NCBI RefSeq assembly: GCF_002220365.1
Contig: NZ_MTHB01000023.1
Coordinates: 1 to 64,000 of the forward strand
DNA length: 64,000 bases
Source: Caballeronia sordidicola
GTDB taxonomy: Bacteria; Pseudomonadota; Gammaproteobacteria; Burkholderiales; Burkholderiaceae
Reading direction: 5' to 3'
A program made the position numbers and the translations under genes. Of this stretch, positions 17,935 through 25,515 are shown in pieces. The notes beneath the pieces were generated by a model that saw nothing but the letters and a program-made list of their open reading frames with translations, did no database searches and was not told where the DNA came from. The first letter of the stretch is position 1; every line of letters starts with the position of its first letter.

Positions 17935-19422
17935 ATGGAGTTCGATGCCGTTTTGCTATCCCGCTTCCAGTTTGCCTGGGTGATTGCGTTTCACATCCTG
18001 TTGCCGGCGTTCACTGTCGGGTTATCGTGTTTTATCGCAACCCTTGAATTGCTCTGGTGGATAAGCAAACGGGACGTGTACAGGCGGCTTTCCGCGTTCT
18101 GGCTGAAGATATTCGCGGTTTCATTCGGCATGGGCGTGGTGTCGGGGATCGTGATGCCGTTCCAGTTCGGCACCAACTGGAGCCGGTTCACCGATGCCAC
18201 CGCCAGCGTGATCGGCCCGCTAATGGGCTACGAGGTGCTGACCGCGTTCTTTCTCGAGGCCGCGTTTCTCGGCGTCCTGCTCTTTGGGCGCAAGCTGGTA
18301 CCGCAATGGGCCCATGTATTGGCAGCGGTTTTCGTCGCATCCGGAACGGTCATTTCGTCGTTCTGGATTCTCGCGGTGAATAGCTGGATGCAGACACCGG
18401 CGGGCTACAAGATCCTTCCCGACGGCCGCTTCGAAGTAACAAGTTTCTTCGATGCCATCTTTACGCCCTCCTTCCCTTACCGCCTCGGCCATACGGTCAG
18501 CGCCTTCCTGGTCACGGCCGCGTTCGTGATTCTCGGCGTCGGCGCGCTTTATTTGCGGCAGGGTCGCGCGCTCGAGGAAAGCCGCGTGATGACCAAGATG
18601 GCGCTGATCTTTCTCGTGATCATGGTGCCGGTGCAGATGGTTATCGGCGATGCACATGGACTGAACACACTTGAACATCAGCCTGCCAAGGTTGCCGCGA
18701 TGGAAGGTCTGTGGAACACCGGGTCGCGCGTGCCCGCCGCTATTTTCGCGATTCCCGACCAGGCCAACGAGCGCAACGATTTCGAAATTTCTATTCCCGT
18801 GCTCGGCAGTATCTACCTCACGCACGATCCGAATGGCACTGTGCGTGGCCTGAAGGACTTCCCGCGTGAGGACAGGCCGAACGTGGCGGTGGTGTTCTTC
18901 GCGTTCCGGATCATGGTCGGTATCGCGTTGCTGATGTTCGCGCTGGTGCTCTCGGGCATCGTACTGTTCGCCCGCGGCAAGCTCGAGACCAGTGTGCGCT
19001 GGCTGCGTTGCGCCACGTACGGCATGCCGCTCGGGTTTATCGCCGTGCTGGCGGGATGGACGACGACCGAAGCCGGCCGCCAGCCCTGGACCGTGTATGG
19101 ACTGATGCGCACCCGCGACTCGGTCACGCCGTCGCTGACAGCCGGCGATGTCGGGCTTTCGTGGTTGCTCTATGTGCTCGCCTATATCGTCATCTTCGGC
19201 TCGGGATTCATCCTGCTGCGACGCCTCGTGCGGATCGGCCCGGCCGACGAACACGTCGATACCGACCACGCCCTCCTGCAACCCGAAACGCGCGCGGCGC
19301 GGCCGTTATCGGCGGCATCGGCCAATGCATCGCCTGGCGCATCGGCTAACGCATCGGGCCGCGCAAGTGCGGTCAAACCCGTCGGCCCGGACGACGTCGT
19401 TCCCCCTTCCAGGAGATCATGA
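17935..19422 (+). CDS. cydA: Cytochrome bd-type quinol oxidase subunit I (CioA-like)
   Basis: 495 residues from the ATG at 17935 (GGAG 5 nt upstream). Begins FDAVLLSRFQFAWVIAFHILLPAF, with His20 as the predicted high-spin haem ligand. It has the conserved quinol-site block GWTTTEAGRQPWTVYG and a short Q-loop, so it belongs to the cyanide-insensitive CioA branch. About nine membrane helices; the complex reduces O2 to water with ubiquinol and conserves energy. The C-terminal 60 residues are a low-complexity Ala/Ser-rich tail (SAASANASPGASANASGRAS), unusual for the family. It is coupled to cydB by a 4-nt overlap. No cydX-like small subunit is visible downstream. Confidence 0.93.
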   Translation: MEFDAVLLSRFQFAWVIAFHILLPAFTVGLSCFIATLELLWWISKRDVYRRLSAFWLKIFAVSFGMGVVSGIVMPFQFGTNWSRFTDATASVIGPLMGYEVLTAFFLEAAFLGVLLFGRKLVPQWAHVLAAVFVASGTVISSFWILAVNSWMQTPAGYKILPDGRFEVTSFFDAIFTPSFPYRLGHTVSAFLVTAAFVILGVGALYLRQGRALEESRVMTKMALIFLVIMVPVQMVIGDAHGLNTLEHQPAKVAAMEGLWNTGSRVPAAIFAIPDQANERNDFEISIPVLGSIYLTHDPNGTVRGLKDFPREDRPNVAVVFFAFRIMVGIALLMFALVLSGIVLFARGKLETSVRWLRCATYGMPLGFIAVLAGWTTTEAGRQPWTVYGLMRTRDSVTPSLTAGDVGLSWLLYVLAYIVIFGSGFILLRRLVRIGPADEHVDTDHALLQPETRAARPLSAASANASPGASANASGRASAVKPVGPDDVVPPSRRS

Positions 19423-20426
19423 TGCTCGACCTCGTACCGATGTGGGCCGCCATCCTGGCGCTCGCGGTATTCATGTACGTGCTGCTCGACGGTTTCGATC
19501 TCGGCGTGGGCATGGTGTTCCTGCTGCGCCGGGACCCCGTTGAACGCCAGTTGATGATCAACTCCGTCGCCCCGGTCTGGGACTTCAACGAAACCTGGCT
19601 GATCCTTGGCGGCGGCGGCTTGCTCGCGGTCTTTCCGCTTGCGTTCGCGATCATCGTGCCGGCGGTTTATTTTCCGATCCTGCTGATGCTGCTCGGCTTG
19701 ATCTTTCGCGGCGTGGCGTTTGAATTTCGCGAAGTGGTTGGCGCGCGCAAGTGGATCTGGGACGGCGCGTTCGGTTACGGCTCGCTGATCGCAACGTTCT
19801 CGCAAGGCGTTGTACTCGGCATGTTCATGCAGGGCTTTCCCATTCACGGACGCGTGTTTGCCGGCACGAGCTGGGACTGGTTTGCGCCTTTTCCGCTCCT
19901 GACAGGTGTCGGGCTGATCTTCGGCTACGCGCTGCAGGGCACGACCTGGCTTGTACTTAAAACGGAAGGCGAGTTGCAGGAATGGGCACGTGGCATGGCG
20001 AAGAAAGTGCTGTTCGGCGTAGTCGCGTTTATCTTGCTGATCAGTATCTGGACACCGCTGAAGGACGCGCGCATATCGGCACGCTGGTTCAGCTTCCCGA
20101 ATAGCTTCGTGTTCGCGCCGGTACCGGTGCTGACGGTGCTGCTGATCTGGACGTTATGGTCGGCGCTGGAGAAACGCCGCGAAGTGGTGCCGTTCATGTG
20201 CTCGATCGGGTTGTTCTTCCTGGCCTTCACCGGTCTTGTGATCAGCCTTTGGCCTTTCATCGCGCCGCCGTCGGTGACGTTGTGGGATGCGTCCACGACG
20301 CCGCTTTCGCAGCAGTTCTTGTTGATCGGGACGATGTTCCTGCTGCCCGTTATCGTGCTTTATGTGGTGTGGTCGTATTGGGTATTTCGCGGCAAGGTGC
20401 GCGGCGACATGGGATATCACATGTAG
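19419..20426 (+). CDS. cydB: Cytochrome bd-type quinol oxidase subunit II (CioB-like)
   Basis: 335 residues with about eight membrane segments. It opens LDLVPMWAAILALAVFMYVLLDGFDLGVGM and has NSVAPVWDFNETWLILGGGG, both typical of subunit II. The ATG overlaps the cydA stop (ATGA), and AGGAGA at 19411 is the ribosome site. It forms the heterodimer with CydA in the inner membrane. Nothing odd in sequence. Confidence 0.93.
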   Translation: MMLDLVPMWAAILALAVFMYVLLDGFDLGVGMVFLLRRDPVERQLMINSVAPVWDFNETWLILGGGGLLAVFPLAFAIIVPAVYFPILLMLLGLIFRGVAFEFREVVGARKWIWDGAFGYGSLIATFSQGVVLGMFMQGFPIHGRVFAGTSWDWFAPFPLLTGVGLIFGYALQGTTWLVLKTEGELQEWARGMAKKVLFGVVAFILLISIWTPLKDARISARWFSFPNSFVFAPVPVLTVLLIWTLWSALEKRREVVPFMCSIGLFFLAFTGLVISLWPFIAPPSVTLWDASTTPLSQQFLLIGTMFLLPVIVLYVVWSYWVFRGKVRGDMGYHM

Positions 20427-20559
20427 GTCGATTCCGCTCGCTTCCAGCCCGCAGTGTCCAGACAATTCGTGCAATTTTATTGGCCATAGCGACAGCGGTT
20501 ACGTTGTGATTGCGCCACTTTATCAACTCATGCACCCAGCCTTGCTGTACGCCCTTGCT

Positions 20560-21008
20560 TCATGATGAAAAGATCACCGAGCGGGGTGCAATGAACCAGC
20601 AACGTTCGCAAATAAGGATCACCGCGCTGACTTGGTGATACCAAACAGATTCGACTTTCCTCCACTGGAGTATTGGTTGGGAACCAGGCCTAACCGTGCC
20701 GCCAGTTGTCGACCATTCTGAAAGTGCTTCGCATAGCTGATGATTGCGACCAGCGCCGTAGCGGTGACGGCCGCATACCCGGTATCTTCTCCGCCTTGAA
20801 GGACAGATCATTCCGGCGTTGCCAGGTCTTGATCTCGGCCTCAATCTCGTTCACCTGCCGGTAGAGCGCCTTGAGATGATCCATCAGGTGCAGCAACTGC
20901 TGCCGGAGCAATCCGGGCAATTCGTTGGATGGGTCTTCGATGATCTCTGATACGCGCTCGGCGAGATGCGCGATGCCTTGCGGAATGACGAGACGTGAGT
21001 ATCCGGGC
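20560..21008 (-). pseudogene. IS110-family transposase remnant
   Basis: The minus strand reads, in pieces, the C-terminal half of an IS110-type transposase: LPGLLRQQLLHLMDHLKALYRQVNEIEAEIKTWQRR, then after a frameshift near 20780 YAAVTATALVA...FQNGRQLAARLGLVPNQ.YSSGGK, then after a second shift near 20622 RGDPYLRTLLVHC. The N-terminal DEDD catalytic part is missing. The homology stops inside a 21-bp inverted repeat at 20987-21034. It is a dead relic that marks a rearranged site. Confidence 0.8.
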
Positions 21009-21034
21009 CATGACCCGGATACTCACGTCTCGTC
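20987..21034. repeat. Perfect 21-bp inverted repeat with 6-nt loop
   Basis: 20987-21007 is the exact reverse complement of 21014-21034, around the loop CCATGA. No T-tract follows, so it is not a standard terminator. The left arm merges into the IS110 remnant, so it may be an inversion or fold-back scar. A 12-bp duplication (about GGCGATCTCTAG) follows at 21044-21070. Confidence 0.9.
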
Positions 21035-21436
21035 GCCGCAGGCGGCGATCTCTAGGCGATCTCTAGGCGCTCTTCAGGTGGAGTCGCTGGTATGACGTTT
21101 CTTCGGGCATTGCGACACCCTATATGAGATAGGTGTTGCACTTCGCTTTTGACGTCTCTCCTATAAGACAAATCCCAAAACAAATAAACTTTATTTCTGG
21201 AAATATTCAATCTATTTACGTATCGTAGCCCCGTGATATTTACAGGGCGAAAACAAGTAAGTATCACGAAATAAAATATCAACTAGTCAGTTGATCTCTA
21301 TTTGCGGCATAAGGACCCGCAGAAATCCCTTTGTTGGAAGTACCGGACAGTCGATCGATGACGCAAATCGGCTTGACGACGTAGCGCTGAATACCCGTTA
21401 TTCGTTCAGCCCCCCTGAACTCGTATTGGAGTAAAA
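21035..21436. other. AT-rich intergenic stretch
   Basis: About 400 bp. From about 21170 to 21290 the base composition is strikingly A+T-rich compared with the rest of the window. It probably holds the promoter of the phospholipase gene. No other gene is supported. Confidence 0.5.
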
Positions 21437-21901
21437 ATGTTTTCTAAAAATTTGAGATTTTCATTAGTCGTACTGATAGCTACAGCAATCGGAGGTGCGA
21501 GCACAATCGCCTCGGCAGATCTTATCTCGGCCGCGGACCTCAATGCCAAAACAGATCAATTGATACTGCACACAACGCTCCCCGATTTTATGGCTGCGAG
21601 GGCGGCCAATCTTCTTGCTCCTGCACTTGACTGGTCTAGCGATGCATGTTCGTACTCGGCGGACCAACCGTTTAATTACAGCTTTGTGAACGCTTGCCTT
21701 CGGCACGACTTCGCCTATAGGAACTATAAGAAGCAGAACCGCTTCACCGATCAAGCTCGGTTAGCACTTGACGGCGTCTTTTCCTATGACCTTTCTGCAA
21801 TCTGCGCAACAGAGACCAAGTCGACTCCGGAACTTCAATCTTGCTCGGTTCTCTCTACGGCATACGTGGCCGGTGTACGATTAGCAGGCGGCTTCCGCTA
21901 A
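21437..21901 (+). CDS. Secreted prokaryotic-type phospholipase A2
   Basis: 154 residues. Residues 1-27 are a Sec signal peptide ending ASTIASA. The mature part has DWSSDACSYSADQPF and then CLRHDFAYRNYKKQNRF with the catalytic His90-Asp91 dyad. This is the layout of the bacterial/fungal PLA2 family (PF09056), which cleaves the sn-2 acyl chain of phospholipids. Cys71/Cys87 and Cys123/Cys136 suggest two disulfides. The length is normal, and the enzyme would be exported to the periplasm or outside. It stands alone next to an IS110 relic in an AT-rich patch, suggesting acquisition by transfer. The ATG follows a GGAG site. Confidence 0.85.
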   Translation: MFSKNLRFSLVVLIATAIGGASTIASADLISAADLNAKTDQLILHTTLPDFMAARAANLLAPALDWSSDACSYSADQPFNYSFVNACLRHDFAYRNYKKQNRFTDQARLALDGVFSYDLSAICATETKSTPELQSCSVLSTAYVAGVRLAGGFR

Positions 21902-22401
21902 CGACGGTACGGCCAAAGTTTGACAGTTGAACGGACGGTGCTGGTCGCTCTACTGCACCGTCCTGCGCTTCTGCAATGACCCACCTATCAATGTTGGTTA
22001 ACGAGTAACCGGGCGTGGTTCACAGGTCATCGGCACGGCACCCAACGTGTAGGATATCTGCCGATGTCCGTTATTAGCGCTAGCAATGTCCACGGGACCG
22101 CCAATGACGCCCGTTAATGGTGTTACCGCGGGTGTTATCGCGGGTGTTACCGCGGGTGTTATCGCGGGTGTTATCGCGGGTGTTATCGCGGCCGCCAGAG
22201 GTCGCGCCGTTCGCATTTTGCACGGTAGCAGTCAATCGCTCGAAGCGCTCCAGCGAAGTTCGCGTCATTTAATGGCAGACTTGAAGAAATACGGGAGGAG
22301 GTGACGCGCGTCGTCCGCTCCGATATCGATTATTCAATCGAAAGCGTCCCGGAGTTGGCAGAACTAGACCTGCGGCACCAGCATGGTGAACGCGCAGCCC
22401 G
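21902..22401. other. Intergenic region with tandem repeat
   Basis: About 500 bp dominated by the 12-bp array at 22119-22190. Frames through it on both strands encode Gly-Val-Ile-Ala or Thr-Pro-Ala-Ile repeats. A short frame from ATG 22064 (AGGA upstream) stops after 17 codons. A 72-codon frame runs from ATG 22086 through the array. I cannot show that any is a gene. Confidence 0.4.
22119..22190. repeat. 12-bp tandem repeat, six copies
   Basis: Six units of GGTGTT(A)(C/T)CGCG: copies 1 and 3 have ACC, the others ATC. The unit length is a multiple of three, so any frame through it stays open and copy number can change without a frameshift. Prone to slippage. Confidence 0.9.
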
Positions 22402-22878
22402 TCACAAAGTCTGGGCGGCGGCCTTCTCCAAAATCCTGCACCACTTGTGCGCCTCGCGCCGGTCCTGCATCGGCAGGTTCCAGCGCGGCTGCGTCGTATC
22501 CTTCACGTTCAGCGCGACTTGCCAGGCGCCCGGCGTGGCCGCCCCCGCAGCCTCCATCCGCGCTCCATGCAGGTCCGCAAAAATATACATGCCGACCTGG
22601 CCGCCTACCCTCACCTCGCACAATCGCTTGGCCGCCGCGAGCCGCACGCCGCCCCAATCCCGCTTGAGTTCGTGCGTCCAGTCGCCATCGTGGACATTCG
22701 GGGCGACCTCCTTCCACCGCAGCCAGAAATACACCGCAATGCTCACCACCACCAGCACCGCGAACATCGCAGCGCCAATCGCAACACTCACACCGTACGC
22801 CGCCGATAACACGTGAAACGACCAGACCGCACCGTAGATCACGGCAACCAGGACAACGAGCGCAACAATAATCGGCAT
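22402..22878 (-). CDS. Conserved hypothetical membrane protein
   Basis: 158 residues. Two membrane helices at the N-terminus (residues about 3-25 and 30-52) are followed by a soluble domain of about 100 residues with WTHELKRDWGGVRLAAAKRLCEVRVGG and IFADLHGARMEAAGA. No family is recognised. The ATG at 22878 is the first in frame. It follows the peroxiredoxin gene on the same strand by about 28 bp and is likely co-transcribed, so a role in envelope stress is possible but unproven. Confidence 0.65.
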   Translation of the reverse strand: MPIIVALVVLVAVIYGAVWSFHVLSAAYGVSVAIGAAMFAVLVVVSIAVYFWLRWKEVAPNVHDGDWTHELKRDWGGVRLAAAKRLCEVRVGGQVGMYIFADLHGARMEAAGAATPGAWQVALNVKDTTQPRWNLPMQDRREAHKWCRILEKAAAQTL

Positions 22879-22906
22879 CGATCAAAACCTTACAGGGCTG
22901 GTTATG

Positions 22907-23470
22907 TTATTGGGTCTTGTGCTTCTCGTTCCAGTCTTTCAGCGCCTGCAGCGTGTTTGCCACATGCTTGTCCGGCGACAGGCTCGTATATTCATAGATC
23001 ACGGTACCGTCCGGCGCGATCACGTATGACACGCGATTAGCCATGGAACTGACCAGCGGCATGGTGGCATCGTATTGCTTGATGATCTTCGCATCGCCGT
23101 CGGCGGCGACCGGGAATTTACTCCGGCACTCGCTCACCGAAAACTTCTTCAAGGTGTCAATGTTGTCGTGCGACACACCAATCACCGTGGCGCCCAGGGC
23201 TTTGTATTCATCGACGGCATCAGCAAACTCATGCGCCTCGATCGTGCAACCCTTCGTGAACGCAGCCGGATAGAAGTACAGGACCACGGGCCCCTTCTTC
23301 AACTCGTCGGCGAGCGAGTACTCATAGACATTGCCGCCAAGCGACGCCTGCGCGGTGAACACCGGCGCGTGATCGCCGGGCTTTAGCGTTGCATAAGCCA
23401 CCAGCGCATACACGGCAAGCGCTGCGCCCAGCGACACTCCCAGCATTCTCCCAGCAAACTTTCGCTTCAT
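22907..23470 (-). CDS. Exported/anchored peroxiredoxin (AhpC/TSA, BCP-like)
   Basis: 187 residues. An N-terminal hydrophobic segment (residues 8-27, GRMLGVSLGAALAVYALVAY) serves as a signal anchor or signal peptide, so the enzyme should face the periplasm. The thioredoxin-fold peroxidase motif YPAAFTKGCTIEAHEF gives peroxidatic Cys75. Cys115 (SVSECRSKF) is the likely resolving Cys. It reduces peroxides with thiol donors. AGGAG before the ATG gives a firm start. The hypothetical membrane gene follows on the same strand. Confidence 0.88.
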   Translation of the reverse strand: MKRKFAGRMLGVSLGAALAVYALVAYATLKPGDHAPVFTAQASLGGNVYEYSLADELKKGPVVLYFYPAAFTKGCTIEAHEFADAVDEYKALGATVIGVSHDNIDTLKKFSVSECRSKFPVAADGDAKIIKQYDATMPLVSSMANRVSYVIAPDGTVIYEYTSLSPDKHVANTLQALKDWNEKHKTQ

Positions 23471-23544
23471 GAGACTCCTCTATTTGCGTGATACGCGCAC
23501 ATCTGGACAAACGGAACAACTCATTAACGCAGCAAACACGATCC

Positions 23545-24894
23545 CTACTCCACCCGATGCGCACCGAACCACGTGGCCGCCTCGAACTGCAGCTCGGCAA
23601 GCACAGCCGGGGTCAACACCTTGAAATCCACGCTTGAACCGATGCTCGAATCCAGCTCCGGCGCATCGCCTCTTTCCGCCGCCTGCGAGAGTCGCAACAG
23701 CGCACCGAGTGGACCTTGGCCATCGACGATCGCAGCGCACATTTCTTTCGATAACTTCAGCAAATCCATGATCTCGACCGGCGGCAAATCCACCACCACA
23801 TGCACGAGCGAAAAGATGCCGGTCATGAAGGCGGCATCGGCGAATTCCTCACTCGATGGCCGCATGGCGCGCGCCGTCAGTTCCATGAAACGCGCGCGTG
23901 TCCCGACCAATTGCACCAGCGGGTCCGAACGCCACGGCAAGTGGCGGCCGTCCGCATAGAGCAGCAGCTGGGTCCAGCGCGAAATCTGCCGGGTACCGGT
24001 CGCGGCAATGGCCTCGCGCAACGACGACACCGGCCGGCTCAATTTGAACGCGCTTGAATTGGCCAGCCGCAGCAACTGCACGACCACGTTTGGATTGAGC
24101 TTTAACTCGGCCTCGAGTTCACTGAAATCAGGCTCGCCAGACAGCACGCCCAGAAGACGTAACAATGCCGTGCGCGACGGATTCGAGCGGCGCGTGACAA
24201 GCACTTGCGGACGGGCGAAGAAGTAACCCTGGAAGAGGTCGAAGCCGAGCTTGCGGGCTTCTTCAAAGTCCTGGTGCGTTTCGATCTTTTCCGCGATCAG
24301 CGTCTTGCCATGTTGCTTGAGCGTTGCCGCGAGTCCAGGCAGATCGGCGCGCCGGCTGGCAAGGAAGTCGACCTTCACGTAATCCACGTAAGGCAACGCT
24401 TCGTGCAGGGGTTCCGTGAGCGACACGACGTCGTCTAGTGCGAACTGGAAGCCAGCCGCGCGCAACTGGGCGCAGCGCTTGAAAAGCTTGGCGTCGAAGG
24501 TGACGGTTTCCAGAATCTCGAGCACGAAACGCTCGGGCGGCATGATGTGGACAATGTCGTCGAACAGCAGGTCGCGGTTCATGTTCACGAAGCCGCGGTG
24601 ATCGCCAAGCACCGCCGACAAACCGATCTCGCCGACCGTTCGCGCGACAACGTGGGCAGTGGCCTGCACGTCGTCGAAAATGCGCGCACGGTTATCCGGA
24701 CTGTCGCGAAAAAGCAGTTCGTATGCATGCAGCGCACCGTTGCGATCGATGATCGGCTGGCGGCCGAGATAGACACTTTCCGGCTCGCGAAGAACGGGCG
24801 CGGCAAGCTTTGCCTCGCCCTTGGGCGCCGCCGCGGGACTGTCCGCGGCGTTGTGCGCAGCGCGCCGGGTCAAGTTCCGATCAACCGGCGGCAT
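23545..24894 (-). CDS. EAL-HDOD signalling protein (YuxH-like)
   Basis: 449 residues from the ATG at 24894; an in-frame TTG at 24933 is less likely. The N-terminal half is an EAL domain (YLGRQPIIDRNGALHAYELLFRD, LEILETVTFD, FALDDVVSL, YVKVDF, LFQGYFFARP). The EAL motif itself reads ELL and the DDFGTG loop is DDVVSL, so c-di-GMP hydrolysis is doubtful. The C-terminal half is an HDOD domain (LNPNVVVQLLRLANSSAF). EAL-HDOD proteins usually act as non-catalytic signalling scaffolds for motility or surface behaviour. Divergent from the GGDEF-EAL gene at 25516. Confidence 0.87.
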   Translation of the reverse strand: MPPVDRNLTRRAAHNAADSPAAAPKGEAKLAAPVLREPESVYLGRQPIIDRNGALHAYELLFRDSPDNRARIFDDVQATAHVVARTVGEIGLSAVLGDHRGFVNMNRDLLFDDIVHIMPPERFVLEILETVTFDAKLFKRCAQLRAAGFQFALDDVVSLTEPLHEALPYVDYVKVDFLASRRADLPGLAATLKQHGKTLIAEKIETHQDFEEARKLGFDLFQGYFFARPQVLVTRRSNPSRTALLRLLGVLSGEPDFSELEAELKLNPNVVVQLLRLANSSAFKLSRPVSSLREAIAATGTRQISRWTQLLLYADGRHLPWRSDPLVQLVGTRARFMELTARAMRPSSEEFADAAFMTGIFSLVHVVVDLPPVEIMDLLKLSKEMCAAIVDGQGPLGALLRLSQAAERGDAPELDSSIGSSVDFKVLTPAVLAELQFEAATWFGAHRVE

Positions 24895-25515
24895 GAATGG
24901 ACCTGCTGAGTTGATGCGAAACCGCGGGCTCAATGCAATGGGCGGCCGTCACCCAGACCTCGCACGACACAATGCGTGCGCTCGGCGCGTTCAATACGCC
25001 TGGCTTCAGGGCCGGCTCCGGCAATCGGCTTGGGGACGCGATCATGGCGTGCAGCAATGGAACGGGGTTGACTGAATGGCAACCAGACAGCGGTTAGCTC
25101 AAACGATTGGCCTGAGAGGTTGGCTTAAGGGCTAGCACAAGGGTTTAACTTACAAACCAGTGCTCAGATAGCGGCCAGACGATAGCGCAACACCACTTTC
25201 GACGGACCAACTGACCGGTTCACGATTTGTAACTATCAAGCCGCACTCTACCCCAAATCGTGATGTCGACAAATTGCGTGAAACCCGCCGGGGCCGTGGC
25301 TCTCGGGCGCTACGCTATTCCTCTAAAGAATTTCGGGGCATAACCGTTAACTTGCAAAGAACGCGTCCGAGTCGCGGTTACCGGATATTGCGCTGGCTCA
25401 CGCCCGCATCGACGGAACATCGACAGCCGATGCGCGATGCAGCGCGCTTGGCCGGACAGCGAGCGCCGCGCCCCTACCGGCCCGGCGCGCAATCAGACAG
25501 GCTATAAACCGAAAC
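24895..25515. other. Divergent intergenic region
   Basis: About 620 bp between two signalling genes. I see no supported gene, repeat or clear promoter. It probably holds both promoters. Confidence 0.4.

Noticed and set aside
22119..22190. Possible CRISPR or iteron array
   Set aside because: Contiguous 12-bp units with no spacers, and no replication gene nearby.
22086..22304. 72-codon frame through the 12-bp repeat
   Set aside because: No clear ribosome site, and the opposite strand is equally open, so coding cannot be shown.
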